In this document: one piece after another, positions 9,522-17,301 of the stretch
Layout: the number at the start of each line of letters is the position of its first letter
How positions within the stretch are numbered: the stretch's first letter is position 1
NCBI RefSeq assembly: GCF_002284565.1
Contig: NZ_NPKI01000011.1
Span: 412,755 to 476,754 of the forward strand
From: Mesorhizobium mediterraneum
GTDB lineage: Bacteria > Pseudomonadota > Alphaproteobacteria > Rhizobiales > Rhizobiaceae
Length of the DNA stretch: 64,000 nt
Reading direction: 5' to 3'
Program-made: the position numbers and the translations under genes
The notes under the pieces: generated by a model
What the model was told of the DNA's origin: nothing
Databases searched by the model: none
The model's input: only the letters and a program-made list of their open reading frames with translations

Positions 9522-9541
9522 CTTTGGCAAGAACCCCATTT
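9513..9541 (-). terminator. Stem-loop after the glycoside hydrolase gene
   Basis: AAATGGGGTCTT and its complement AAGAACCCCATTT (one bulged A) enclose a four-base TGGC loop. The hairpin begins four bases beyond the stop of the minus-strand hydrolase gene. The stem ends in an A/T run instead of being followed by a separate U tract, so it is a plausible but imperfect intrinsic terminator for the LacI operon. Confidence 0.5.
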
Positions 9542-9544
9542 AAC

Positions 9545-10825
9545 TCATCTCTCACTCTTCAGGAACTCGATCACCATTGCCGCCGTCCAGGTGAAACGGC
9601 CGCCGCCGAGCGGTTCGCCGCTGAGCGGATCGTAATATTCGGCAAAGCCGCTCTCGGCGATCAGGTCGACGCTCGACCGCGTGATCCGCTGCGCAACCTG
9701 CGTGTGGCCAGAGGCGGCAAGGCCGTCGGCGATCATGTAGTTGACCACCAGCCAGACCGGCCCGCGCCAATAGCGCTTGGCGTCGAAGCGCGGATCATCG
9801 AGGTCGTGCGACGGGACGATATAGCGTGCCTTGCCGGCGATACGCTCGATGGTGGCGGCGATTGCAGCGATACGGGGTTTCGGGATGGCCGAGAAGACCG
9901 GCAGGATGCCGCCCACCGAAGCGCTGTCGACGAGCTTTCCGATGACGCGGTCGAGGCAGAGATATTGGCCGTGCGCATCGCTCCACAGCCGCTCCATCGC
10001 CAAAAGCCCTTTTTCGGCGCGGGCGCGATTGGCTTTTGCGATCTCCATTTCGCCAAGCGTCTCGGCGAGATCGGCAAGGTCGGCCGCTGAGCGGATCAGG
10101 ATGGCGTTGAAGCCGGGATCGACGATCTGGAAGGGTGAGGCATCGTGCAGCTTTGCATTGTCCCAGCCAAGTGCGCGAAAATGCTGCAGCAGCCAGAGGT
10201 AGCGGTCATATTGCGCCTTGGTCGGCCGGTGCGCCGGGTCGGCATGCAGGGTGTCGCGGCGTGTGTAGGCCTCGACGCCTTCGGTCGGCACCCGCTCGAA
10301 GGCGTCGTCCCAGTCGATCGAGTTGTCGCGGCCGGACTCCCATGGATGAATGATTGCGACCAATCCTTCGCCCCTTGGATCGCGGTTTTCGTAGAACCAG
10401 CGATGCCAGGCGTCGATCTTCGGCAGCAGCGCGCGGGCGCGCTCGGCCGCCAGTTCCTTGTCCTTGGCCCGGTCGAACAGGCGGCGAACGGCAAAGCCCG
10501 CCACCGCCGGTTGGGTGATGCCGGAGGTGGCGGTCGGGCGGTTGGTTCTCCAGATCTCCGGCCCCGGGAAATAGCTGTCGTTCAGGACATGGAAGACGAT
10601 ATGCGGCACCATGCCGTCCGGCCATTGATGGGCGAACAGCGTCTCGATCTCGGTCCAGGCGCGCGCCTCGTCATAGTGGGCAAGACCGAGAGCGGTCAGG
10701 CAGGAATCCCAATTCCACTGGAACGGATAGAGGCCCTTGGTCGGGATGGTGTAGTCGCCGTGGTCGTTTTCCCTGAGCACCTCGACGGCACGGGCGATGG
10801 TTTCGTTGACGGCAAGAGAGATCAT
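9545..10825 (-). CDS. MGH1-like / GH63-type alpha-glycoside hydrolase
   Basis: A protein of 426 residues from the ATG used here. It matches the (alpha/alpha)6-barrel family that includes mannosylglycerate and glucosylglycerate hydrolases. Family-like features are KGLYPFQWNWDS near the N-terminus (Asp as likely general acid), the QWPDGMVPHIVF loop, and AEYYDPLSGEPLGG near the C-terminus (Glu as likely base), followed by FTWTAAMVIEFL. No signal peptide, so it acts in the cytoplasm on an imported glycoside. It is the last gene of the operon behind a sugar ABC importer. A TTG 21 codons upstream would extend the frame through a tandem repeat (PTPFN repeats), which looks unlikely. Substrate is inferred only by family. 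Confidence 0.75.
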   Translation of the reverse strand: MISLAVNETIARAVEVLRENDHGDYTIPTKGLYPFQWNWDSCLTALGLAHYDEARAWTEIETLFAHQWPDGMVPHIVFHVLNDSYFPGPEIWRTNRPTATSGITQPAVAGFAVRRLFDRAKDKELAAERARALLPKIDAWHRWFYENRDPRGEGLVAIIHPWESGRDNSIDWDDAFERVPTEGVEAYTRRDTLHADPAHRPTKAQYDRYLWLLQHFRALGWDNAKLHDASPFQIVDPGFNAILIRSAADLADLAETLGEMEIAKANRARAEKGLLAMERLWSDAHGQYLCLDRVIGKLVDSASVGGILPVFSAIPKPRIAAIAATIERIAGKARYIVPSHDLDDPRFDAKRYWRGPVWLVVNYMIADGLAASGHTQVAQRITRSSVDLIAESGFAEYYDPLSGEPLGGGRFTWTAAMVIEFLKSER

Positions 10826-10846
10826 TGAAGCGTTCGTACTTTCGGG

Positions 10847-10898
10847 ATTGAAGGGCGTTGGCTGATTGAAGGGCGTTGGCGGGATCAAAGGGCGTTGG
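10847..10898. repeat. Three short tandem repeats
   Basis: Three imperfect copies of ATTGAAGGGCGTTGG (starts at 10847, 10865 and 10884) sit 18-19 bases apart. They cover the junction between the ATPase gene stop and the hydrolase gene start. They read as PTPFN repeats only if a TTG start is assumed for the hydrolase. This looks like slippage expansion in a spacer. Confidence 0.7.
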
Positions 10899-11925
10899 TG
10901 GTTTCAGGATCGAACCAGCGGATGCGATCGGCTTTGGGCGCAAGTCGCAGGTGGTCGCCGACGGCGATCGCAGCGCTCGATTCGAGGATGGCGCGAAACA
11001 GCCCACCCTCGACATCGCAGGTGACCAGCGTATGCGGACCGAGCGGCTCGACGACGCGCACGGTGGCATGCAGCCCCTCGTCACCTGCGTCGACATCTTC
11101 GGGGCGAATGGCGAATTCAATTCTGTGCTTGTCCGATTTAGGGCCGGGCAGCGTCAGGCCGGCGACGGTCCAGCTTCCGTTCCCAGTCTTCGTCGCGGGG
11201 ATGCAATTCATCGGCGGGTTGCCGATGAAGGAACCGACGAAGCGTGCGGCCGGATTGCGATAGACCTCGACCGGCGAGGCGGCCTGGACGATACGGCCCT
11301 GATGCATGACGGCGATGCGGTCGGCGAGGCTCATCGCCTCGACCTGATCGTGAGTGACATAGATGGTGGTGGTCTTCGATGCAGCGAGCACGCCCTTGAG
11401 CTCGGCGCGCATTTCGAGCCGGAGCAGCGCGTCGAGGTTGGACAGCGGCTCGTCCATCAGGATGACGTCGGGCTCCATGGCGAGCGCGCGGGCCACCGCC
11501 ACGCGCTGGCGCTGGCCGCCGGAGAGCTGGCCCGAATAGCGTTTCAGCAATTGCTCGATATGCATGAGCTCGGCGGTGCGGGTGACGCGGCGTTCGACCT
11601 CTTGCTGCGGCAATTTCTTCATGCGCAAACCGAAAGCGATGTTCTCGAACACGGTCAGATGCGGGAAGACGGCATAGTTCTGGAACACCATGGCGATGCC
11701 GCGGTCGCGCGGCGGCAGATGATCGACGCGACGGCCACCGATCCAGACCTCGCCCTGGCTCGGCGTTTCCAATCCGGCAACGATCCTGAGCAATGTCGTC
11801 TTGCCGCAGCCCGAGGCGCCGAGCAGCACCATGAATTCCTGGTCGGCGATGGTGAGGTCTATCGAATGCAGTGCGGTGAAGCCGCCGAAGCGTTTGGCCA
11901 CCTGTTTTATGGCGATCTCAGCCAT
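10885..11925 (-). CDS. ABC sugar importer ATPase, MalK/UgpC type
   Basis: 346 residues. Walker A is GASGCGKTT, the Q-loop reads VFQNYAVFPHL, the signature is LSGGQRQRVAVARAL, Walker B is VILMDEPLSNLDA and the switch His lies in YVTHDQVEAMSLADRI. All are canonical. A C-terminal TOBE/OB-fold regulatory domain of about 110 residues follows (GSFIGNPPMN, FAIRPEDV). One ATPase gene serves two permeases, so it acts as a homodimer at the inner membrane. It is co-transcribed with the permease genes upstream and the glycoside hydrolase downstream. Confidence 0.92.
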   Translation of the reverse strand: MAEIAIKQVAKRFGGFTALHSIDLTIADQEFMVLLGASGCGKTTLLRIVAGLETPSQGEVWIGGRRVDHLPPRDRGIAMVFQNYAVFPHLTVFENIAFGLRMKKLPQQEVERRVTRTAELMHIEQLLKRYSGQLSGGQRQRVAVARALAMEPDVILMDEPLSNLDALLRLEMRAELKGVLAASKTTTIYVTHDQVEAMSLADRIAVMHQGRIVQAASPVEVYRNPAARFVGSFIGNPPMNCIPATKTGNGSWTVAGLTLPGPKSDKHRIEFAIRPEDVDAGDEGLHATVRVVEPLGPHTLVTCDVEGGLFRAILESSAAIAVGDHLRLAPKADRIRWFDPETTNAL

Positions 11926-11946
11926 CGGCTTTCTCTCTATCGCGCA

Positions 11947-12789
11947 TCATCGGTTGGCGATCCCCCACATGGCGAACAGGTATTTGCGGACGGCGAAGAT
12001 GAAGATCAGCGCTGGGATGACCAGTGCCGCCCCACCGGCGAATTTGAGATAGAGCGGCGACTCGCCGAGGCTCTGCAGCAGGAAGGCGGTCAACGTCCGG
12101 TTCTCGATGGTGAGCACGGCGGCGGCAAACACCTCGTTCCAGGAGATGGTGAAGGCAAAGACCGCCGAGGCCGCGATGCCGGGCAGTGCCAGCGGCAGGA
12201 TGACTTTGCGAAAAGCCTGTAGGCGGGTGCAGCCGAGCGTCCAAGCGGCTTCCTCGAGCTCTACCGGAATGCCTGAGAATAGTGAAAAGGTGATCAGCAC
12301 CGCGAAGGGCAGCGCCAGCGTGGTGTGGACCAGCGCCAGCCCGATGGCGGTGTCGTCGAGGCCGGTGCGGATGAACATCACCGCAAGTGGCAGCGCCAGC
12401 AGCGGCAGCGGAAAGGCGCGGGTCATCAGCACCAGGAAACGGAACGTGCCCTTGCCCGGAAAATCGAAGCGCGACAGCGCGTAGCCGGCGGGCGCGCCGA
12501 AGCCGATCGAGAGGATCATCGTCAGCGTGGCGACGAGGACCGAGTTCCACAGCGCCCTGCCGACGCCGGCGAAATTGATGAAGAAAGACAGGCTGCCGAA
12601 ATCGAAGGAAGGGAAGAAGCGTTTCGGAAAGGCAGTGACCTCTTCCGGCGACGACAAGGCGTTGACCATCAGAAGATAGATCGGCAGCAGCACCCAGACG
12701 GAGAGCAGGATGACGGTGGCGACCAGCAGCCAGTTGCCGGCCTTACGGGCCGCGGGCGCGGCGATTGGCATCTCTGCGACGGCGCTCAT
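11947..12789 (-). CDS. ABC sugar importer permease, MalG type
   Basis: 280 residues with about six hydrophobic spans. The EAA loop reads EEAAWTLGCTRLQAFRKVILPLALPG in sense, with the expected EAA...G spacing (EEAAWTLGCTRLQ then LPLALPG). The first span follows a short N-terminal region rich in Ala and Pro. It overlaps the preceding permease gene by four bases (ATGA), a sign of translational coupling. It would pair with the MalF-type permease to form the import channel for the glycoside. Confidence 0.9.
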   Translation of the reverse strand: MSAVAEMPIAAPAARKAGNWLLVATVILLSVWVLLPIYLLMVNALSSPEEVTAFPKRFFPSFDFGSLSFFINFAGVGRALWNSVLVATLTMILSIGFGAPAGYALSRFDFPGKGTFRFLVLMTRAFPLPLLALPLAVMFIRTGLDDTAIGLALVHTTLALPFAVLITFSLFSGIPVELEEAAWTLGCTRLQAFRKVILPLALPGIAASAVFAFTISWNEVFAAAVLTIENRTLTAFLLQSLGESPLYLKFAGGAALVIPALIFIFAVRKYLFAMWGIANR

Positions 12790-13631
12790 ATGCGTGCTTC
12801 CTTCGGCACGCGCAGCACTCGCAGGAAGAACAGCGTGAGCCCGACCGAGATGGCAAGGATGAGCAGCGCGAAAGCGGCGGCAACGTTGCGGTCCTGCAAC
12901 GAGAATTGCCAGTTGTAGGTCTCACCCATCAGCACCGGAAAATTGGTGCCGCCGAGCGCCGCCACCACGGCGAAAACCTCGAAGGCGAGGATGACGCGCA
13001 GGATGATCGCCGTCTGCAGGCTGGGACGCAGCAAGGGGAGCGTGATCTTGACGAAGCGCTTCCACGGGCTCGCGCCAAAGACCTCGGCTGCCTCGTGATA
13101 TTCCCGCGGGATGAGCCCAATGCCAGCGACCAGGATGACCATCATGATTGCGGTCGCGCGCCAGATCTCGGCCAGCACCACGGCGACGAAGATGGTCAGC
13201 TTGCTCTGGTAGCCGAGAAACATGACAGGCCTGTCGACGAGGCCAAGGTTCGACAGCAGCGTGTTGAGGAAGCCCGACTGGTCGAAGATGGCCAGCCAGA
13301 TCAGCCCGGCGGCGAGATCGGAGATGCCGAGCGGAATGGCGAAGATGTAGAGCGCCGCACCCCGCCCGGTTTCGAGCCTGGACACCACCGTGGCCATCAA
13401 CAGCGCCATGACCAGCTGGATCGGCACGACGATGGCTGCGAGCAGAATGGTGTTCCAGAAGGCGACCGGGAACTTCCAGTTGCCGGTCATGGTGCGGAAA
13501 TTGTCCAGCGTGAAGCCGCCATCGCGGGTGAAGGCCTCGAAGGCGACCAGCGCGAACGGGTAGAGGAAGAAGACGCACAGGAACAGCGTCGCCGGCATCA
13601 GCAGCAGATAGGGCAGGGCTTTGCCGTGCAT
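12786..13631 (-). CDS. ABC sugar importer permease, MalF type
   Basis: 281 residues, six or so predicted spans, beginning with a hydrophobic stretch within the first 35 residues (LPYLLLMPATLFLCVFFLYP). The EAA loop reads YHEAAEVFGASPWKRF followed by ITLPLLRP. It forms the first permease subunit of the LacI-controlled importer. The ribosome site is poor (AGAGA), so its translation may depend on the upstream message, which carries a stem-loop between the binding-protein gene and this gene. Confidence 0.9.
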   Translation of the reverse strand: MHGKALPYLLLMPATLFLCVFFLYPFALVAFEAFTRDGGFTLDNFRTMTGNWKFPVAFWNTILLAAIVVPIQLVMALLMATVVSRLETGRGAALYIFAIPLGISDLAAGLIWLAIFDQSGFLNTLLSNLGLVDRPVMFLGYQSKLTIFVAVVLAEIWRATAIMMVILVAGIGLIPREYHEAAEVFGASPWKRFVKITLPLLRPSLQTAIILRVILAFEVFAVVAALGGTNFPVLMGETYNWQFSLQDRNVAAAFALLILAISVGLTLFFLRVLRVPKEARI

Positions 13632-13658
13632 GGTGTGTTCTCTGTGCGGCGTATGAAA

Positions 13659-13690
13659 GGGCGCCCGGAGCGCAACAGTTCCGGACGCCC
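13659..13690 (-). other. Stem-loop between binding-protein and permease genes
   Basis: GGGCGCCCGGA and TCCGGACGCCC pair with one mismatch around a ten-base loop. The position, after the solute-binding-protein gene and before the permeases, fits a 3' mRNA-stabilising or attenuating hairpin that raises binding-protein output over membrane components. No U tract follows it on the minus strand. Confidence 0.55.
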
Positions 13691-13703
13691 CCTCGGGAGG
13701 ATT

Positions 13704-14969
13704 CTAGTCTACCGGGCACGCGCCTTCGGATGGCTTGTCGGGCGCCCAGCACGGTGCCTTGGACTGGTCGATGAGCGCCTTGAGCGCCGTCGCCTGTTCC
13801 TCGAGCACGCCCCGCACATCCTGGCCGCCGAGCACGATGCGCTCGAAACTGTCTGTGTAAACCTGGTTGAACTTGCCGCCGAGATCGCCGAGCCCCATTG
13901 GCAGCAGCGCCGGCAGCGCATCCGGGGCGCCGGTCATGGTGGCGATGACCGGGCCAAAGGCTTTCACAGAGGCCGGCATGTCGTCGGGCAGCTTGACGTC
14001 GACCACGGGGAAGAAGTTGGTGGCCTTGAGCGTCGCGATCTGTGTTTCAGGCTTCAGCATGTAGGCGACCAGTGCCTTGGCCTTGTCCACGTCCGGCGAG
14101 GTCTTCGGAATGGCGACGCCGGCGACCACCGGCATGTAGCCGCGACCCGCAGGGCCGGCCGGCGCCGGGAAGGCGACGAACTCGTCGGGTCTCTGGTTGA
14201 AGGCATCAGCAAGCCGCGCCACGTGGTCGAACGCCACCCACACTTCACCGGTCAGCAGTGGCTCCTGCATGAAGGCATAGTTGGTCGAATTCGGGTTGGT
14301 GTACTGCCACAATTCCTTGAACTTATTCCACGCGGTCTCGGCCTCCGCCGAGCGGAACTTGGTCACCATCGAGCCGGTGTAGGATGGGTAGAGAAAACCC
14401 TCGAAGAAACGGTGCTTCAGCCCCTTCGGTCCGGCCGGGAAGCCGAATTTCGGCGAGCCGGTCTTCTCGGCGATGTTCTTCGCCCATTCGATCAACTGGT
14501 CATAGGTGATGGTGTTGAGATCGACGCCTGCCGGCAGATATTGCAGCGCCTGCTTGTTGGCCGCCATCAGGAAGGTGGCCTGCATCCACGGCATATATTT
14601 CTGTTCACCTGTGCCGAGCATGCCGAGCTTCTTGTAGTCTTCATTGAGCTTGACACCGCCGACATCGACGCCGGACAGATCGACAAGGTCCGCGCCGACC
14701 GTGGAGAAGTCTCCGTGCAGGCCGCCGAGCACGCCGATGGTTCCGGAGCCGGCCTGCAGCTCGGCCTGGAGGCGGGTGAGCCAGGGCCCGTCCTCGGCGA
14801 CTTGGTAGTCGACCTGTCCGTCAAATGCCTTCAGCACTTCGCTGCGCATTTTCTGTGTCTCCTCCACAGGCCGCGCCTGCGTCGACCAGAACAGCACCTG
14901 GGCTTGCGCGCCGCCGATCGCGATCGACAGTGCGAGTGCGGCGCCGGCCAATGTCTTCAACGCATTCAT
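13704..14969 (-). CDS. Sugar ABC importer solute-binding protein (MalE family)
   Basis: 421 residues from the ATG at 14969, which has GAGGAAG six bases upstream; a GTG five codons earlier is less likely. A Sec signal peptide covers about the first 23 residues (LAGAALALSIAIGGAQAQ, cleavage after AQA). The mature part has the cluster-1 extracellular solute-binding fold (QAELQAGSGTIGVLGG; AGRGYMPVVAGVAIPK). It captures the glycoside in the periplasm. Two Cys near the C-terminus (CWAPDKPSEGAC) could form a disulfide. It directly follows lacI, so the regulator and transporter share a transcript. Ligand not identifiable from sequence. Confidence 0.88.
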   Translation of the reverse strand: MNALKTLAGAALALSIAIGGAQAQVLFWSTQARPVEETQKMRSEVLKAFDGQVDYQVAEDGPWLTRLQAELQAGSGTIGVLGGLHGDFSTVGADLVDLSGVDVGGVKLNEDYKKLGMLGTGEQKYMPWMQATFLMAANKQALQYLPAGVDLNTITYDQLIEWAKNIAEKTGSPKFGFPAGPKGLKHRFFEGFLYPSYTGSMVTKFRSAEAETAWNKFKELWQYTNPNSTNYAFMQEPLLTGEVWVAFDHVARLADAFNQRPDEFVAFPAPAGPAGRGYMPVVAGVAIPKTSPDVDKAKALVAYMLKPETQIATLKATNFFPVVDVKLPDDMPASVKAFGPVIATMTGAPDALPALLPMGLGDLGGKFNQVYTDSFERIVLGGQDVRGVLEEQATALKALIDQSKAPCWAPDKPSEGACPVD

Positions 14970-15005
14970 CGTGGTCTTCCTCACTGCTTGTGCGCCGCCC
15001 CGGCG

Positions 15006-16064
15006 TCAGTTTTTTCCTATGGGTGCCGGTCCTGTGGGTGCTGGGCCATGGCTTGCCCGCGAAACCAAGGTCGGCCGGATCAGCCGCGTCAGCGGTGCGG
15101 CGGACCCGTCGCCAATGACGGTCAACAGCATCTCGCCGATCTCGCGCGCGCACTGGCGGATCGAGGCATCGAATGTGGTGAGGCCCGGCGGCGCATAGGC
15201 CGAGGCGGCGATGTTGTCGAAGCCGATGACCGAGAGGTCGCGAGGGATGGTCAGGCCGGCGCGGGTGGCCTCTTCCATGACGCTGAGCGCCAGTTCGTCG
15301 AACAGCGCGACGATGGCCGTCGGCCGCTCGTCCGCATGCAGCAGCCGGTTGATGGCCCGGAGGCGGGCGCCGCGATCGAAGCGCGGCGCCGTCGCCACAT
15401 CGAGCCTGACTGACGGATCGCCTCGGCGCGCGATCGCTGCGGCGAGCCCGTCTTGCCGCAGATGGCGAAACGTCATCGGCTCGGCGATCGTCACCAGGCC
15501 GAGATGGCGGTGCCCGAGATCGTAGAGCATATCGAAGGCTTCGCCGAAGGCGTGTGCGCCATCGGTGTCGAGCCAGTTGTAGGAGAAGTCGGTGTCGAGC
15601 AGCCGGCCATGGGCGACGAACGGGAAATTGCGTTGGCGCAGATAGGCGAGCCGTTCGTCGACTTCGGCGATGCGGGTAACGACGGCGCCATCGGCGCGTC
15701 CGGATTCGACAACATGGCGAAGCACGGAAAGTTCCGACTGGCCTTGCGCCACGGCGGCGAGGATCAGGTCGGTGCCATGAGAAACCAGCCCTTCGCCAAG
15801 CCCGGTGACGAATTCGCCGAGGAAGGAATCGACCAGATTGGCGCCGCGGATCGGCAGCACCATGCCGACAAAGCCGCTGCGGCCTGAGACCAGCGTGCGG
15901 GCTGCCGTGTTGGGCACGTAGCCGGCCTGACGCGCGGCTTCAGTGACGCGTTCGCGCGTCTTCAAGGCGATCTGCTGATGACCGGCAAGCGCCCGCGACA
16001 CCGTGGTGATCGACAGGTCGAGCTGCGCTGCAAGTTCCTTGAGCGTGGTGACGCGGGTCGGCAC
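15006..16064 (-). CDS. LacI-family transcriptional regulator
   Basis: 352 residues. The N-terminal helix-turn-helix is typical (TTLKELAAQLDLSITTVSRAL, then the hinge region TREAARQAGYVPNTAARTL-like). A periplasmic-binding-protein-like sensor domain follows (FVGMVLPIRGANLVDSF; LSVIGFDNIAASAYAPPGLTT). The start is GTG, with GGAGG five bases upstream. It is the first gene of the importer/hydrolase operon, and two LacI-type operators lie 20-65 bases upstream of it. It therefore probably represses its own operon and is released by the imported glycoside or a product. Confidence 0.92.
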   Translation of the reverse strand: MPTRVTTLKELAAQLDLSITTVSRALAGHQQIALKTRERVTEAARQAGYVPNTAARTLVSGRSGFVGMVLPIRGANLVDSFLGEFVTGLGEGLVSHGTDLILAAVAQGQSELSVLRHVVESGRADGAVVTRIAEVDERLAYLRQRNFPFVAHGRLLDTDFSYNWLDTDGAHAFGEAFDMLYDLGHRHLGLVTIAEPMTFRHLRQDGLAAAIARRGDPSVRLDVATAPRFDRGARLRAINRLLHADERPTAIVALFDELALSVMEEATRAGLTIPRDLSVIGFDNIAASAYAPPGLTTFDASIRQCAREIGEMLLTVIGDGSAAPLTRLIRPTLVSRASHGPAPTGPAPIGKN

Positions 16065-16084
16065 CGTTCCTCCGGATCGAGTGT

Positions 16085-16129
16085 TTGAAGCGTTTGTAAT
16101 GGGTTTCAGCTGGATTGCAAACGTTTTAA
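16085..16129. promoter_or_regulatory. Two LacI-type operators
   Basis: TTGAAGCGTTTGTAA (16085-16099) and TTGCAAACGTTTTAA (16115-16129) both resemble the LacI/GalR consensus with a central CG, each an imperfect palindrome. Their centres are 30 bases apart, close to three helical turns, which would let one tetramer or two dimers bind the same face. They precede the lacI gene and probably mediate autoregulation. Confidence 0.65.
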
Positions 16130-16219
16130 ATCCGGGGCCGAGTCAATGAGGTGCCGATGCTCTACAGCGACCAAAGGCTGGTTTTTGGCCCGCTTAGCGT
16201 GATTTGAACCACGTAGTGC

Positions 16220-16248
16220 TTGACTCCGGCGGCGCCTTGTGAAAAATT
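16220..16248 (+). promoter_or_regulatory. Possible eryD promoter
   Basis: TTGACT (16220-16225), a 17-base spacer and AAAATT (16243-16248) lie 35 bases before the eryD start. The -10 is a poor match. This is the best sigma-70-like pair in the space between lacI and eryD, which otherwise shows nothing beyond the LacI operators. Confidence 0.3.
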
Positions 16249-16282
16249 TTGCACCAACTGATAAAAATATCTTAGGGCGGAA

Positions 16283-17257
16283 ATGGTTGGTTTTGGAAAC
16301 GGCCTCCTGCGCGACGATGAAACCAGTATGGCGACGCGTGCCGCCTGGCTTCATTATGCTGGCGGCCTGACCCAGTCGGAGGTCGCCAAGCGGCTGGGCC
16401 TGACCAGCCTCAAGGCGCACCGCCTCATCACCAAGGCCAATCAGGAAGGGCTGGTCAAAGTCTATATCGACGGCGAAGTGTCGGAATGCGTGGCGCTCGA
16501 AGACGAGTTGTCCAGCCGCTACGGCCTCGATTACTGCGAGGTCGTTCCCGACTTCGATGGCGAAGACCTGCCGCTCAAGGCGCTCGGCATCGCCGGCGCG
16601 CAGTTTCTCAAGCGCGAGATCGAACGTGGCGAGGATACGCTGATCGGCGTCGGTCATGGCCGCACGCTCGCCGCCTGCGTGGAATATCTGCCGCGCATAT
16701 CGGCCGAAAAGACCCGTTTCGTTTCGCTGCTTGGCGGCCTGACGCGCAAGTTCTCGGCCAATCCCCACGACGTCATTCACCGCCTGGCCGAACGGACCGG
16801 CGCGGAAGCCTATGTGATGCCGGTGCCGATGTTCGCCAACACGGTCGAGGATCGAACCGTGCTGCTCGGGCAGAAGGGCATCAGCGAGGTCTTCGATCTC
16901 GGCAAGGCCGCCGACCTGCTCATTGCCGGTATCGGCACTGCCGAGCGCGAGGCGTCGCTGGTCGCCACGGGCATGATCGAGAAGGGCGAAATGGAGGAGA
17001 TCCGCCGCAAGGGGGGCGTCGGCGAATTGCTCGGCCATTTCTTCGACGATGCTGGAAAGGCGGTCGAGACGACCCTTTCCAACCGGGCGCTGGCGCTGGC
17101 GCGCGAAGACATCAGCAATCGCAGGATTGTCGCCGTTGCCGGCGGCAAGGTGAAGGTTCGTGCCATCAAATCGGTGTTGGAGGGCCGCTATCTCAAAGGC
17201 TTGGTCACCGATGAGCGGACGGCGCGATCACTCGTGGAGCAGACGCCGGTCGGGTAG
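16283..17257 (+). CDS. eryD: Erythritol operon regulator EryD, SorC/DeoR sugar-binding family
   Basis: 324 residues. An N-terminal helix-turn-helix (TQSEVAKRLGLTSLKAHRLI) is followed by the SorC sugar-phosphate-binding domain (GVGHGRTLAACVEYLPR; FVSLLGGLTRKFSANPHDV; YVMPVPMFANT). These stretches match Brucella EryD closely as I remember it, more than generic SorC members. In Brucella EryD represses the ery operon and is relieved by erythritol. Here it is the first gene of the plus-strand operon, 44 bases before the importer. AGGGCGGA serves as ribosome site; an ATG 15 codons further in is possible but less likely. Confidence 0.9.
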   Translation: MVGFGNGLLRDDETSMATRAAWLHYAGGLTQSEVAKRLGLTSLKAHRLITKANQEGLVKVYIDGEVSECVALEDELSSRYGLDYCEVVPDFDGEDLPLKALGIAGAQFLKREIERGEDTLIGVGHGRTLAACVEYLPRISAEKTRFVSLLGGLTRKFSANPHDVIHRLAERTGAEAYVMPVPMFANTVEDRTVLLGQKGISEVFDLGKAADLLIAGIGTAEREASLVATGMIEKGEMEEIRRKGGVGELLGHFFDDAGKAVETTLSNRALALAREDISNRRIVAVAGGKVKVRAIKSVLEGRYLKGLVTDERTARSLVEQTPVG

Positions 17258-17301
17258 CCGGCAACCATTCGATTGAAACTACCCTGTGGAGGAGAAGACA
17301 A

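Noticed and set aside
12765..15413. Very long plus-strand reading frame opposite the binding-protein and permease genes (also similar ones at 57569-59734, 25371-27035, 60973-62643, 46470-48056, 1358-2677)
   Set aside because: These are antisense shadows of well-recognised genes in GC-rich DNA. They are rich in Arg, His, Gln and Asp, show no family motifs, and have no ribosome sites or sensible spacing.
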